A DNA stretch of 46,462 bases from Chlamydiae bacterium RIFCSPLOWO2_12_FULL_49_12 (GCA_001796315.1 MGME01000027.1:1-46462), one strand, 5' to 3'. Numbered from the stretch's first letter, positions 29,740-38,423 are shown. The notes: a model not told the origin generated them from the sequence alone. Made by a program: numbers and translations.

Positions 29740-30204
29740 ATGGCATTTGAAAAAGATATTTTTTTTATTAATGAAGCTTTAATTGAGGCAAAAAAAGCTT
29801 ACGAATGCAAAGAAGTGCCCGTGGGCGCCGTGCTCGTCTTTGAAGAGAAGGTCATCGCCCGGGCGCACAATCTCGTAGAGGCAAAACAGGACGCCGCAGA
29901 GCATGCGGAGCTCGTCTGTTTAAAAAAAGGTTCTGTCTATTTTAACAATTGGCGCCTTCTCAAGACAACTCTTTACTGTACGCTTGAGCCGTGCGCCATG
30001 TGCGCGGGAGCCCTGCTCCTCCATCGCGTGGAGAGGCTGGTATGGGGAGCGCCGGATCCCCGTCAGGGAGCCCATGGGAGCTGGGTCGATCTTTTGGGCA
30101 TCCCCCACCCCTTCCATACGCTCGCCGTTTCGAGCGGCATCCTTGAGCAGGAATCCAAAACATTGCTTAAAAGCTTCTTTCAATCAAGAAGGAGCTCTTC
30201 TTAA
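29740..30204 (+). CDS. tadA: tRNA-specific adenosine-34 deaminase TadA
   Basis: Deaminates A34 to inosine in tRNA-Arg(ACG), widening wobble pairing. The zinc site is H55-x-E57 in 'AEHAEL' plus C85 and C88 in 'LEPCAMC', the cytidine-deaminase-fold signature. E57 is the proton shuttle. The length of 154 aa is normal. No Shine-Dalgarno is evident at the ATG. It corresponds to C. trachomatis CT844, which likewise follows rpsO in divergent orientation. About 85 bases follow before rpmE2, and this is where the CT838-CT844-like and CT022-CT033-like blocks are joined. Confidence 0.95.
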   Translation: MAFEKDIFFINEALIEAKKAYECKEVPVGAVLVFEEKVIARAHNLVEAKQDAAEHAELVCLKKGSVYFNNWRLLKTTLYCTLEPCAMCAGALLLHRVERLVWGAPDPRQGAHGSWVDLLGIPHPFHTLAVSSGILEQESKTLLKSFFQSRRSSS

Positions 30205-30289
30205 TAAAAATGGAAGAACTCTCCCTTGTCCGGAATCGGCCCATGTGGTTTAATTCTTCTTCATACGATAAAAGTTAGGAGTTGTGTTC

Positions 30290-30610
30290 ATGAAAAAAGA
30301 GATCCATCCCGCTTATCAAGAGATTTTGTTTGTCGATTCTTCGACGGGATTCAAATTTGTCTGCGGGAGCACGCTTAAGCCCAAAGAGAAAGAGGTGTTT
30401 GAAGGCAAAGAGTATCCCGCCTACCGTGTTCCGGTCTCCTCCTCCTCCCATCCCTTCTTTACCGGGAGCAAGCAGTTTATCGATACGGAAGGACGCGTCG
30501 ATAAATTCCGCAAGCGCTATGCCCAAAAGAAGCAGGAGGCCGCGGCCGAAGAGGTGAAAAAAGCAGAGAAACCCGCTCCCAAAAAGCGTAGAAAGACGAC
30601 AAAAAGTTAA
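30290..30610 (+). CDS. rpmE2: 50S ribosomal protein L31 type B
   Basis: Large-subunit protein L31 of the type that lacks the zinc-binding CxxC pair, with signature '[16 protein letters not shown]' and '[18 protein letters not shown]'. It has 106 residues, lengthened by a Lys/Ala/Glu-rich tail like that of chlamydial L31 (CT022). The ATG at 30290 has AGGAG eight bases upstream; a GTG six bases earlier is less likely. It is the first gene of the long plus-strand translation block and is followed after three bases by prfA. Confidence 0.95.
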   Translation: MKKEIHPAYQEILFVDSSTGFKFVCGSTLKPKEKEVFEGKEYPAYRVPVSSSSHPFFTGSKQFIDTEGRVDKFRKRYAQKKQEAAAEEVKKAEKPAPKKRRKTTKS

Positions 30611-30613
30611 GTT

Positions 30614-31678
30614 ATGAAAGAGAAGATCCTCGGACTGCTGGGGCGTCTTGAGGTCGTCGAGGAGCTTCTCGGCCGGCCGGAAATTCTCTTAGATCAAGCG
30701 CAGTATCGCATCCTTTCTCAGGAACATGCCCGGCTGCAGGACATCAAGGAAGCGTGGGAAGAGTATGCCCGTGCGGAGGAGGATCTTTGTACAAACCGAA
30801 AACTCTTAAGAGAGGAGAAAGATCCTGAGCTCAGCGCCCTTGTCCAGGAAGAGATTGCCCTCTTAGAGCCCAGGCTCGAGGCGGCGCAATTTGCATTAGA
30901 GAGCCTGCTAGTTCCGCCCGACCCGCGCGATGATCGTCCCATCATTTTGGAGCTAAGAGCCGGAACGGGAGGGGAAGAGGCGGCGCTCTTTGTCGGGGAC
31001 TGCGTTCGGATGTATATGCTTTTTGCCGATACGATGGGGTGGTCCTACGAGCTGCTCTCTTCCAATCCTTCCGATCTGGGCGGCTTTAAAGAGTATGTGA
31101 TGGGCATGAGGGGGAAAAATGTCTTCCGCTTCATGCAGTATGAAGCGGGGACCCACCGCGTCCAAAGAGTACCCAAGACGGAGGCGCAAGGAAGGGTTCA
31201 TACCTCAGCGGTCACGGTGGCCGTTTTGCTCGAGCCGGGAGAGGATGAAAAAGTGGTTTTAGATGAAAAGGATTTGAAGATCGACACCTATCGGTCGTCC
31301 GGGGCCGGGGGGCAGCACGTCAACACCACCGATTCCGCCGTGCGTATCACGCACCTTCCCACAGGAGTCGTCACCTATTGCCAGCAGGAGAGAAGCCAGC
31401 ATAAAAATAAGGAGAAGGCGATGCGCCTGCTGGTTGCCAAGATAGCCGAAGAAAAGCAGCGCAAAGCTCATGAAGAGATCGCCGGCTTGCGCGCCTCGCA
31501 GATCGGCACGGGGGATCGCTCCGAGAGGATTCGCACCTACAATTTCCCCCAAAATCGCATCACCGACCACCGAATTGACCTCACCCTCTACTCGCTCGAC
31601 CGCGTCATGGAGGGAGATCTGAAGGAGCTTTCGCAAGCGCTCGTGTCGCATTACTATCAGCAGCGCCTTTCGAAGTGA
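30614..31678 (+). CDS. prfA: peptide chain release factor 1
   Basis: Class-I release factor reading UAA and UAG. The catalytic GGQ is in '[16 protein letters not shown]' near residue 233. The codon-reading tripeptide is PKT, in '[10 protein letters not shown]' near 187, of the PxT type that marks RF1 and not RF2 (SPF). The length of 354 aa is normal. The gene starts three bases after rpmE2. Its Gln in GGQ is the substrate of PrmC, encoded directly downstream. The stop codon TGA is also the first triplet of a reduced copy of the stop-to-start element. Confidence 0.97.
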   Translation: MKEKILGLLGRLEVVEELLGRPEILLDQAQYRILSQEHARLQDIKEAWEEYARAEEDLCTNRKLLREEKDPELSALVQEEIALLEPRLEAAQFALESLLVPPDPRDDRPIILELRAGTGGEEAALFVGDCVRMYMLFADTMGWSYELLSSNPSDLGGFKEYVMGMRGKNVFRFMQYEAGTHRVQRVPKTEAQGRVHTSAVTVAVLLEPGEDEKVVLDEKDLKIDTYRSSGAGGQHVNTTDSAVRITHLPTGVVTYCQQERSQHKNKEKAMRLLVAKIAEEKQRKAHEEIAGLRASQIGTGDRSERIRTYNFPQNRITDHRIDLTLYSLDRVMEGDLKELSQALVSHYYQQRLSK

Positions 31679-31779
31679 CCCCGGGCCTGAAGGCAAGGGG
31701 ATTTTGTATGGTTGGGCTTTGCTCCCTCGTCAATCTGAAACGCACGGTCTTTGAGGACCGGATTTCCGCCGGAGGACGG
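31676..31779 (+). repeat. stop-to-start intercistronic element, diverged copy before prmC
   Basis: It begins with the prfA stop (TGACCCCGGGCCTGAAGGC), has the stem CGGTC-TTTGAG-GACCG and ends with CCGGAGGACGG directly joined to the prmC ATG. Both ends match the full copies at 19334-19455 and 38225-38340; the middle has diverged. The CCGG before the Shine-Dalgarno can pair with an upstream CCGG, placing a small hairpin next to the ribosome site. Confidence 0.55.
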
Positions 31780-32622
31780 ATGAAAACGGTACAAGAGGTT
31801 CTCACGCTCTCAGCCGCCTACTTAAAAAAGAGCGGACTTCCCTCGGCGCGGCGCGTCTGTGAAGAGCTGCTCTCTTCGGTCCTGAACTGCGACCGCATTG
31901 CCCTTTACATGCAATTTGACCGCCCTCTTGAAGAGGGAGAGCTTACGCTCTTTCGCCGGCACTTTTCAAGGGCTCTTCGCAAAGAGCCCTATGAATATAT
32001 CTTGGGCGAGATCTCTTTTTTTCACTGCAGGATTGAAGTGAATCCCTCGGTCCTTATTCCGAGGCAGGAGACGGAAATTCTCTTAGAAAAGGTGTGCCAA
32101 AGGGTAGGGGCGGCAAGAAAAATAGCCTGGGATCTCTGTACGGGATCGGGTTGCTTGGGTATCGGACTTAAAAAAATAAGGCCCCAGCTTGAGGTGAGCC
32201 TCTCCGATATGTCGGAATGCGCCCTTGCAGTCGCTTCTTGCAATGCATTAAAAAATCAGGTTGAAGTAGAGATTTGTCAAGGAGATCTTTTAGAGCCCTT
32301 TTTAGGAAGGAGAGCCGATCTGATCCTCTGCAATCCTCCCTATGTCTCGGAAGCGGAATATCGCTTGCTTGCTCCTTCCGTGACGCTCTTTGAGCCTAAG
32401 ATGGCCTTAGTTGGCGGCAAGACCGGCCTTGAGTTTTACGAGCGCTTAAGTCAAGACGCCTCTCGTTTCCTTAATCCCGGGGGACGCCTCTTTCTGGAAA
32501 TGGGGGCGACGCAAAGAGAGCCTCTCTTAAAACTGTTTTCTTCCTCCTTTTGGAAGAGTAAGGAGATTTTTCAGGATTGGGCCGGAAAAGATCGGTTTTT
32601 TTTCCTTGAAGCTCACTCATAA
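31780..32622 (+). CDS. prmC: release factor glutamine methyltransferase PrmC (HemK)
   Basis: Methylates the GGQ glutamine of release factors 1 and 2, raising termination efficiency. An N-terminal helical substrate-binding domain leads into the SAM-dependent methyltransferase core with 'WDLCTGSGCLGIG'. The catalytic NPPY is at 185-188 in 'LILCNPPYVSEAEY'. The frame is open from 31675, but the ATG at 31780 has GGAGGA immediately upstream and gives 280 aa, the family norm. The earlier stretch is the repeat element. It lies between its substrate gene prfA and ffh, as in C. trachomatis (CT024). Confidence 0.96.
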   Translation: MKTVQEVLTLSAAYLKKSGLPSARRVCEELLSSVLNCDRIALYMQFDRPLEEGELTLFRRHFSRALRKEPYEYILGEISFFHCRIEVNPSVLIPRQETEILLEKVCQRVGAARKIAWDLCTGSGCLGIGLKKIRPQLEVSLSDMSECALAVASCNALKNQVEVEICQGDLLEPFLGRRADLILCNPPYVSEAEYRLLAPSVTLFEPKMALVGGKTGLEFYERLSQDASRFLNPGGRLFLEMGATQREPLLKLFSSSFWKSKEIFQDWAGKDRFFFLEAHS

Positions 32623-32643
32623 CTTGAAATATAATTGCCTCTG

Positions 32644-33963
32644 ATGTTTGGAACGATAACAGAAAAATTTCAATCTCTATTTGCCTCTCTTTCCGGCACA
32701 AAAAAATTGAGTGAAGAGAACATTGCTCAGGCTGTCCGGGAGGTGCGTCTTGCACTTTTGGATGCGGACGTTCACTACGGCGTGGTCAGTCAATTTGTTA
32801 AACGAGTCAAAGAGAGGGCATTAGGGGTGGAGGTGCTTAAGGCGCTGAAGCCCTCCGAACACTTTATTGAGATCGTCCATCAGGAGCTCGTCTCCTTGAT
32901 GGGAAGCGAGCCTCCTCTCCTGCATCTTTCCCGCACACCGGCCGTCATCGTGCTCTGCGGGCTTCAGGGGTCCGGAAAGACGACGCAATGCGCTAAACTT
33001 GCGCACTACTTTCAAGGAAATGAGCAGAAGAAGCGCGTTCTAGTGGCCGCCTGCGACTTGCAGCGCCCTGCGGCCATTGATCAGCTGAAAACGCTATGCG
33101 CGGCGATCTCCGTCCCCGTCTTCTCTCTTGGCGGGCAGAGCGATCCTTTGCTCGTCGCTACAGAGGCTCTGGAGCGTGCCAAAAAAGAGGCCTTTGATAT
33201 CCTGATTGTGGATACGGCAGGGCGTCTCCATGCAGATGAAGCCTTGATGGCAGAGCTCAAAGAGATCAAAAGAGCGCTTAATCCCCAGGAGGTTTTCTTT
33301 GTTGCAAGCGCTGCCACGGGACAGGATGCCGTCAAGACGGCTCAAGAGTTTGATCAGAAAATTGGCATCAGCGGCTCCATCCTCACCATGCTGGACGGAA
33401 GCGCGCGCGCAGGAGCGGCCCTTTCCATCTCTCAAGTGACGAAAAAGCCCCTTTTCTTTGAAGGCGTCGGAGAGAAGATCGGGGATCTTCAGCCCTTCAA
33501 TCCCCGGTCGATGGCGGACCGCATCTTAGGGATGGGAGATGTCATTAACCTCGTACGCAAAGCCAAAGAGCAGATGGACGAGGAAGAAGAGAAGAAGCTG
33601 GAGAAAAAACTTAAAAACGCCACGTTCACCTATCAGGATTATCTTCAGCAGATGAAAATGGTCAAAAAGATGGGCTCTTTTAAAAGCCTCTTTAAAATGC
33701 TTCCCGGAGCAAGCAAGTTTTCTGAGCTGGAGCACTCCGATCAGGAATTTGGAAAGATGGAGGCGATGATCCTCTCGATGACCCCCGAGGAGCGATCCGA
33801 GAGAGTCGATCTCATCTTTCCCCGTCGCTGGCGCGTGGCAAAGGGCAGCGGAACCTCTGTAGATGATGTCAACCGCATGGTCAAAGGGTTTAAAAATCTC
33901 AAGCAAATGATGAAGCAAATGAACAAAGGAAAATTTAATAAGGAGAAATTACTATGGCGGTGA
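32644..33963 (+). CDS. ffh: signal recognition particle protein Ffh
   Basis: GTPase of the signal recognition particle, targeting nascent membrane proteins to the translocon through FtsY. The N domain is followed by the G domain with 'GLQGSGKTTQCAKLA' (about 106-120), 'VDTAGRLHAD' and a 'TMLDGSARAG' variant of the usual TKxDG. The methionine-rich M domain ('MKMVKKMGSFKSLFKMLPG', 'QMMKQMNKG') binds SRP RNA and signal peptides. The ATG at 32644 gives 439 aa; an in-frame TTG lies nine bases earlier. The G4 change (Lys to Met/Leu) is unusual and worth confirming. The 3' end overlaps rpsP by ten bases. Confidence 0.96.
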   Translation: MFGTITEKFQSLFASLSGTKKLSEENIAQAVREVRLALLDADVHYGVVSQFVKRVKERALGVEVLKALKPSEHFIEIVHQELVSLMGSEPPLLHLSRTPAVIVLCGLQGSGKTTQCAKLAHYFQGNEQKKRVLVAACDLQRPAAIDQLKTLCAAISVPVFSLGGQSDPLLVATEALERAKKEAFDILIVDTAGRLHADEALMAELKEIKRALNPQEVFFVASAATGQDAVKTAQEFDQKIGISGSILTMLDGSARAGAALSISQVTKKPLFFEGVGEKIGDLQPFNPRSMADRILGMGDVINLVRKAKEQMDEEEEKKLEKKLKNATFTYQDYLQQMKMVKKMGSFKSLFKMLPGASKFSELEHSDQEFGKMEAMILSMTPEERSERVDLIFPRRWRVAKGSGTSVDDVNRMVKGFKNLKQMMKQMNKGKFNKEKLLWR

Positions 33964-34292
33964 AAATTCGCTTAAGACAGCTGGGAAAAAAGAATCGACA
34001 GACCTTCCGTCTCGTTGCAATCGACGGCAAGTGCCGGCGCGACGGAAAATATCTGGAAAATCTGGGTTGGTACCAGCCGTGTGAAAAGGAAAATAATCTT
34101 CATGTGGAGGAAGAGAGAGTCGGTTTCTGGCTGGGAAAAGGCGCAGAGCTCTCCGAAAAGGCAGAGACCTTGCTGAGTCGGGCCGCTCCCGCTTTGCTCA
34201 AAGAGCTCCGTGCCAAACGAGCGGCGAAGAGGGACAAAGTGCGCACTCAACGAAAGGGCAAAAAAGAGGGAGCCTCTGCTATAAAGGCTTGA
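33954..34292 (+). CDS. rpsP: 30S ribosomal protein S16
   Basis: Small-subunit assembly protein S16. The signatures are '[24 protein letters not shown]' in substance at the start and 'LENLGWYQP'. It has 112 residues, longer than the 82 of E. coli, with a Lys/Arg-rich tail as in chlamydial S16. AAGGAG upstream of the ATG lies inside the end of ffh, with a ten-base overlap. It is followed by trmD; the rpsP-trmD-rplS order is widely conserved. Confidence 0.96.
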   Translation: MAVKIRLRQLGKKNRQTFRLVAIDGKCRRDGKYLENLGWYQPCEKENNLHVEEERVGFWLGKGAELSEKAETLLSRAAPALLKELRAKRAAKRDKVRTQRKGKKEGASAIKA

Positions 34293-34294
34293 GG

Positions 34295-34963
34295 ATGCGC
34301 TACTCCATCCTCTCTCTTTTTCCCGATTACTTTACATCGCCTTTTAGCGTGAGCATCCTCAAGAAAGCCCAGGAGAGAGGGCTTTTGGAAATTGAGCTTG
34401 TGGATATCCGCGCCTTTGCTTTGGGCAAACACAAAAAAGTGGATGACCGCCCTTACGGGGGAGGGCCCGGAATGGTCCTCATGCCGGCTCCCGTCCTTGC
34501 TGCGATCCGCCATGTGAAACAAAAAGAGAGCCGGGTCATCTATCTTTCTCCGCAAGGGAAGCCGCTCACAGCGGCGCGCTCTGCGGAGCTTGCAAGGGAA
34601 AAGCACCTCATCTTGCTGTGCGGTCACTACGAGGGAATCGATGAGCGCATCCTGGAAGCGGAGGTGGATGAGGAGCTCAGTATCGGCGATTACGTCCTGA
34701 CAAGCGGCGCTCCGGCCGCAATTGTCGTCGTGGACGCCGTCTCGCGTTTTCTTCCCGGCGTTTTGGGGCATGAAGAGGCCGCTTTTCAGGACTCCTTTCA
34801 AAATGGGTTTTTTGAGGCCCCGCACTACACTCATCCCGAGGAAATTGAAGGGATGCGCATTCCCGAAGTGTTGAAAAGCGGGCACCATGGGGAGATTGCT
34901 GCCTGGCGTCAAGAGAAGGCCAGAGAAAAAACCAGGCAGGTGCGGCCCGATCTTTCTGATTGA
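34295..34963 (+). CDS. trmD: tRNA (guanine-N1-)-methyltransferase TrmD
   Basis: SPOUT-class methyltransferase making m1G37 in tRNAs with G36, which prevents frameshifting. The trefoil-knot SAM site is seen in '[12 protein letters not shown]' and '[15 protein letters not shown]', and the N-terminal loop '[11 protein letters not shown]' is typical. The frame is open from a TTG at 34289, but the ATG at 34295 ('[10 protein letters not shown]') matches the family start and gives 222 aa. It begins right after the rpsP stop with AAAGG as a weak ribosome site. As I recall, chlamydial TrmD can carry an extra C-terminal domain, which is absent here. Confidence 0.96.
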   Translation: MRYSILSLFPDYFTSPFSVSILKKAQERGLLEIELVDIRAFALGKHKKVDDRPYGGGPGMVLMPAPVLAAIRHVKQKESRVIYLSPQGKPLTAARSAELAREKHLILLCGHYEGIDERILEAEVDEELSIGDYVLTSGAPAAIVVVDAVSRFLPGVLGHEEAAFQDSFQNGFFEAPHYTHPEEIEGMRIPEVLKSGHHGEIAAWRQEKAREKTRQVRPDLSD

Positions 34964-35015
34964 AAATTTCCTTCTCTTCCGCTATGCTTTTTTCCATATT
35001 AAAAGGAGACGGGTC

Positions 35016-35441
35016 ATGCCGAAGACCAAACTCATTGAAGCGATTGAATCTTCCCAGCTCAAGAAGGAGATTCCCGATTTTCGCGTGGGAGACACCCTCA
35101 ATATCTACTTTCGGATTGTTGAGGAAGAAGGAAGCAAGGAGCGCACGCAGCTCTTTACGGGAACGGTGATTGCCAGAAAAGGGCACGGCCTCTCTGAAAC
35201 GGCGACTCTTTATCGCGTCTCGTACGGCTCCAGCATGGAGCGGATCATCCCGCTGCATAGCCCGAAAATATCCCGCATTGAAGTGGCCCGGCGCGGCAAG
35301 GCGCGGCGCGGAAAGCTCTACTATTTGCGGGGTAAAAAAGGAAAAAAGTCGCGAGTCCAGGAAGAGCTCTTTGGTGTCGACGAGAGAGCGCTGCCGCTTG
35401 AAGAGAGAGCATCGCCTGCAGCTGAATCTTTCCAAGAATAG
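35016..35441 (+). CDS. rplS: 50S ribosomal protein L19
   Basis: Large-subunit protein L19 at the interface with the small subunit. The family core is 'FRVGDTLNIYFRIVEEEGSKERTQLFTGTVIARKG' in substance, then 'IPLHSPKISRIEVARRGKARRGKLYYLRGKKGKKSR'. It has 141 residues, with a longer acidic C-terminal tail than E. coli L19 (115). The frame is open back to 34887 through the end of trmD, but AAGGAG (35002-35007) marks the ATG at 35016. A run of ten T bases follows the stop but without a convincing stem. Confidence 0.96.
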   Translation: MPKTKLIEAIESSQLKKEIPDFRVGDTLNIYFRIVEEEGSKERTQLFTGTVIARKGHGLSETATLYRVSYGSSMERIIPLHSPKISRIEVARRGKARRGKLYYLRGKKGKKSRVQEELFGVDERALPLEERASPAAESFQE

Positions 35442-35509
35442 TTTTTTTTTTGCAACCGCCTCTTTTTCTTTTACCAAAAATCCCGTCTTGCTAAGAATGC
35501 TCCTCTAAA

Positions 35510-35690
35510 CTCGACTTTGCAACTTTTTGGACCCGCCTGCCTCGTCTATTTGCTCTCGGACGTTCGCCCTACGGTCGAACTGGGAGATTCTTTAAACCAG
35601 GAAGAGGTTTTTAACCCCTTCCTGGTTTAAATAACTCCCCCGAGAGCAAATATCTCGAGGCCTTCGGGCCCAAAAAGTTGCAAAGTCGAG
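35510..35690. mobile_element. 181-bp nested palindromic element (MITE-like)
   Basis: Three perfect inverted-repeat pairs are nested. The outer arms are 35510-35530 and 35670-35690 (21 bases, starting CTCGACTTTGCAAC). The middle arms TATTTGCTCTCGG (35547-35559) pair with 35640-35652. The inner arms TTAAACCAGGAAG (35592-35604) pair with 35618-35630. No reading frame of its own is present. It lies between rplS and rnhB, and its right end stops about ten bases before the rnhB Shine-Dalgarno. No second copy is seen in the window. Confidence 0.8.
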
Positions 35691-35707
35691 CTAAAGAGAG
35701 GGGAGTA

Positions 35708-36343
35708 GTGTCCAAGCTATCCAAACCATCTTTTACCTTTGAGAAGCGGGCTCGATCGAATGGATTTTCTCTTATTGCAGGATTAGATGAAGCGGGACGC
35801 GGCCCTCTGGCAGGCCCTGTCGTTGCAGCTGCCTGCGTCCTGCCGCTGTGCAAACCCTTCAAAGGCCTTGCCGACAGCAAACGTCTCACATCCAAGGAGA
35901 GGGAGGCGTGTTTTAAAAAACTCGTCTCCCACTCTTCCGTCCACTATGGCATCGGCATTGTCGAAGCAGATCAGATTGACAGGATCAATATTTTGCAGGC
36001 GACTCTTCTTGCCATGCTGCGCGCCTTAGAGCAGCTTTCCGTTCTTCCCGATTATCTGTTGATAGACGGCATTCACGCCCCGAAGACAGAGCTTCCATTT
36101 GAAACCGTCATTGAGGGAGATGCCCGTTCCTATTCGATTGCTGCCGCCTCGATCCTCGCCAAGGTGACCCGCGACCGCCAAATGATTGCCTACCATGCGC
36201 TCTATCCCCGGTATGGCTTTGACCGGCATAAGGGCTATGCGACGGCAAAGCATCTTGAGGCCATCCAAAAGTGGGGCGCCTGCCCCCTCCATCGAAAGAG
36301 CTTCGATCCCATCCGCGAGCTTGCCCAACTCAAATTCCTTTAG
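35708..36343 (+). CDS. rnhB: ribonuclease HII
   Basis: Cleaves the RNA strand of RNA-DNA hybrids and removes misincorporated ribonucleotides. The type-2 signature 'GLDEAGRGPLAGP' carries the first catalytic pair D27-E28. 'LLIDGIH' gives the third acidic residue, and 'DARSYSIAAASILAKVTRDR' and 'YGFDRHKGY' are typical of RnhB. The GTG at 35708 (211 aa) has GAGAGGGGAG just upstream and is preferred over the TTG at 35678, which lies inside the palindromic element. The order rplS-rnhB matches C. trachomatis CT028-CT029. A ten-base-pair hairpin follows the gene. Confidence 0.96.
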   Translation: MSKLSKPSFTFEKRARSNGFSLIAGLDEAGRGPLAGPVVAAACVLPLCKPFKGLADSKRLTSKEREACFKKLVSHSSVHYGIGIVEADQIDRINILQATLLAMLRALEQLSVLPDYLLIDGIHAPKTELPFETVIEGDARSYSIAAASILAKVTRDRQMIAYHALYPRYGFDRHKGYATAKHLEAIQKWGACPLHRKSFDPIRELAQLKFL

Positions 36344-36365
36344 AGAACCTCTTGTCCCGTTTTCC

Positions 36366-36390
36366 CAGCTCCCGCTTCCAGCGGGAGCTG
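36366..36390 (+). terminator. hairpin downstream of rnhB
   Basis: CAGCTCCCGC (36366-36375) pairs perfectly with GCGGGAGCTG (36381-36390) around TTCCA. The following bases are only mildly T-rich, so this would be an atypical terminator. It lies 23 bases after the rnhB stop. Confidence 0.45.
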
Positions 36391-36438
36391 CTGTTATCCC
36401 AGCGCCGGGCTTGCAATTTTGCAGTTTGGAGCGGTATA

Positions 36439-36508
36439 TATACACAAGTTAACTCAAGAATCGGCTTTGGGCCGCGCCAAAGCCGATTCTTGAGTCAGCT
36501 TGTGTATA
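36439..36508. repeat. 70-bp near-perfect palindrome (TATACACAAG family)
   Basis: TATACACAAGTTAACTCAAG continues into ATCGGCTTTGGG, then the mirror half runs to CTTGTGTATA. Arms of about 33 bases pair with one or two mismatches around GCCGCG. A decayed half copy is at 4951-4994. It lies 22 bases before the start of the C69 peptidase gene and ahead of its Shine-Dalgarno, so it could act as a transcript end for rnhB or a binding site. Confidence 0.8.
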
Positions 36509-36530
36509 AGACGCTTACTGGAGGTAATCG

Positions 36531-38228
36531 ATGATTCCCCTTTTGATTCTTCTTTTTTTCTCTCCTTTCTCTCTTTTCTCATGTACAACCATGCTCTTTA
36601 CCAAGGGAGCTACGGAAGACGGCTCTGTGATGGTCAGCCATTCCGACGATAATGAGGTGGGAGATCAACGCATCGTCTATGTCGGAGCAAAAACCTATCC
36701 AAAAGGAGCGAAGCGTCCTGTCTTCTTGGAGAAGCAAATGTTTCCCCGCTATGTGGGAACGGATCGCGGAGATGCGTACAATATCGAGGGATACCCGCCG
36801 AGTAAACCTGTGGGATTCATCGATCAGGTAGAAAAGACCTACGCCTATCTGGACGCCAATTACGGCGTCATCAATGAGCATCTTTTAGCCATCGGCGAGT
36901 GTACAAATTCAACCCATTTCTATTTTGCCGCTCCCGGACCGACGCGACTGTTTGGCATCGCAGAGCTCTCAAGGATCGCGTTAGAAAGATGCAAGAGAGC
37001 TAAAGAAGCCGTTCTTTTAATAGGCAAGCTCGCTGAACAAAGAGGCTACTATGGATGGGGAGAGACGCTGCTGTTGGCGGATCCCGATGAAGGATGGGTC
37101 TTTGAGATCAGCTGCGCTCCGGACGGGAAAAGCGCTCTTTGGGTCGCTAAAAGAGTGCCTGACGGAGAGATCTTTGTCGCGGCCAACCAGTTTCGCATCC
37201 AAGAGATCGATCCTCAGGATCCTACTCTCCTCTATTCCTCCAACCTCTTTCGCATCGCCCAAGAGCAAAACGTCCTTGAAAAGGGAAAGCCCTTAAACTG
37301 GCTTCGGCTCATTTGTCCGGGTGAATTTGATCATCCCTATTACAGTCTGCGCAGAGTGTGGCGCGTTCAAAGCCGCTTGAATCCCGACTTGAACCTCTCT
37401 CCTTGGGTTGAAGATGCTTTTACCTCCTATTATCCCTTCTCCGTAAAGCCTAAAAAAAGAGTCAGAGTCGAAGAGGTCTTTGCGCTCTATCGGGACCATT
37501 ACGAGGGAACGGAATTTGATCTCACAAAGGGTGTTGCGGCAGGGCCGTATAGCTCTCCGGCGCGCTTTATCGGAAGCTATGATCGCACTGATTTTCCCAA
37601 TAAAAGAAAAACTCCCTTGCCAGGGGCGTGGGAGAGGGCTATTTCGATCTACTATACAGGCTATACCTACGTCGCCCAGTTGCGAAAGGAGCTGCCCAAA
37701 GAGATAGGCGGCGTGGTCTGGGTCGGGTTTGATGAACCGTATACCAGCTGTTTTATGCCCATCTACTCCGGAGTGAGCGATCTTCCCCGCTCTTTTCAAT
37801 ACGGCAGTCCTAAGATCTATACCCCGGATTTTGCCTGGTGGCCTTTTAATTTCGTTGCCAATTGGATCCGCTCCATCTACTCCTATTCTGTGAAAGACGT
37901 GGTCAAAAAACAAAAAGAATTAGAAGACAAAGAGAGAGAAGAGGCGCTTAAGCTTGAAAAGGAGCTCGCGACACTTTGGAAGAAGCAGCCCGGGAGCGTC
38001 AAAGAGAGAGCGACACAATTTTGTTTAGAGAATGCTCAAACTATTCTCAAACAGTGGAACTCTCTTAGAACGGATCTCATTGAAAAATATAATGACGGCT
38101 ATGATAACAAACCCGAGCCCGGCGGGATGATAGGCTACCCGCAAGAATGGCTTGATCGGGCGGGATATGCCAAAGGGCCCATCTCCTATCAAAAAGATGC
38201 AGGCGGAGACAAAGAAAAAGTTCAATGA
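36531..38228 (+). CDS. secreted C69 family dipeptidase
   Basis: N-terminal-nucleophile hydrolase of peptidase family C69 (PepD type). A hydrophobic leader (residues 1-17, 'LLILLFFSPFSLFS') ends just before C18 in 'CTTMLFTKGATEDGSVMVSHSDDN', where the cysteine exposed by cleavage should be the nucleophile. That makes a periplasmic or exported enzyme likely. The rest shows the family layout, including 'GWGETLLLADPDEGWVFEI' and 'YYSLRRVWRV'. The length of 565 aa is normal. The C-terminal 100 residues include a charged helical stretch. A good Shine-Dalgarno (GGAGGT) precedes the ATG. Its stop TGA begins the full element at 38225-38340. It is absent from the C. trachomatis CT022-CT033 block as I recall it, so it was inserted here or lost there. 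Confidence 0.92.
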   Translation: MIPLLILLFFSPFSLFSCTTMLFTKGATEDGSVMVSHSDDNEVGDQRIVYVGAKTYPKGAKRPVFLEKQMFPRYVGTDRGDAYNIEGYPPSKPVGFIDQVEKTYAYLDANYGVINEHLLAIGECTNSTHFYFAAPGPTRLFGIAELSRIALERCKRAKEAVLLIGKLAEQRGYYGWGETLLLADPDEGWVFEISCAPDGKSALWVAKRVPDGEIFVAANQFRIQEIDPQDPTLLYSSNLFRIAQEQNVLEKGKPLNWLRLICPGEFDHPYYSLRRVWRVQSRLNPDLNLSPWVEDAFTSYYPFSVKPKKRVRVEEVFALYRDHYEGTEFDLTKGVAAGPYSSPARFIGSYDRTDFPNKRKTPLPGAWERAISIYYTGYTYVAQLRKELPKEIGGVVWVGFDEPYTSCFMPIYSGVSDLPRSFQYGSPKIYTPDFAWWPFNFVANWIRSIYSYSVKDVVKKQKELEDKEREEALKLEKELATLWKKQPGSVKERATQFCLENAQTILKQWNSLRTDLIEKYNDGYDNKPEPGGMIGYPQEWLDRAGYAKGPISYQKDAGGDKEKVQ

Positions 38229-38340
38229 ACTCGGGCCTTAAGGCCCGGGAATTTTTTTTGGGCCGAGTTTCGAACTCGGCCCAACCCGCCTTTTGAAAAT
38301 ACCCGGCCCTTAAGGGCCGGGCAGCCCAACGGGGGAGGGA
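38225..38340 (+). repeat. stop-to-start intercistronic element, full copy B
   Basis: It starts at the C69 stop (ATGAACTCGGGCCTTAAGGC), has GGGCCGAGTT/AACTCGGCCC and CCGGCCCTTAAGGGCCGG stems, and ends CCCAACGGGGGAGGGATT. It matches copy A (19334-19455, minus strand) over its whole length. The final ATG of copy A is ATT here, and the next gene starts 84 bases further on. Confidence 0.85.
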
Positions 38341-38383
38341 TTCCCCTCTCGGGCAAGCAGTTTTGAATCTCTCTCTTTTCTCC

Positions 38384-38413
38384 TTGACATTCAGAGAGTT
38401 GTTAAGAGAAAAT
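38384..38413 (+). promoter_or_regulatory. possible yicC promoter
   Basis: A perfect TTGACA (38384-38389) is followed after 18 bases by GAAAAT (38408-38413), four of six for the -10 box. It lies between the repeat element and the yicC start at 38424. The transcript leader would be very short. Confidence 0.45.
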
Positions 38414-38423
38414 AGCTTACATT

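Noticed and set aside
31675-31779. Upstream extension of prmC overlapping the prfA end
   Set aside because: The stretch is the diverged intercistronic element; the ATG at 31780 has an excellent Shine-Dalgarno and matches the family start.
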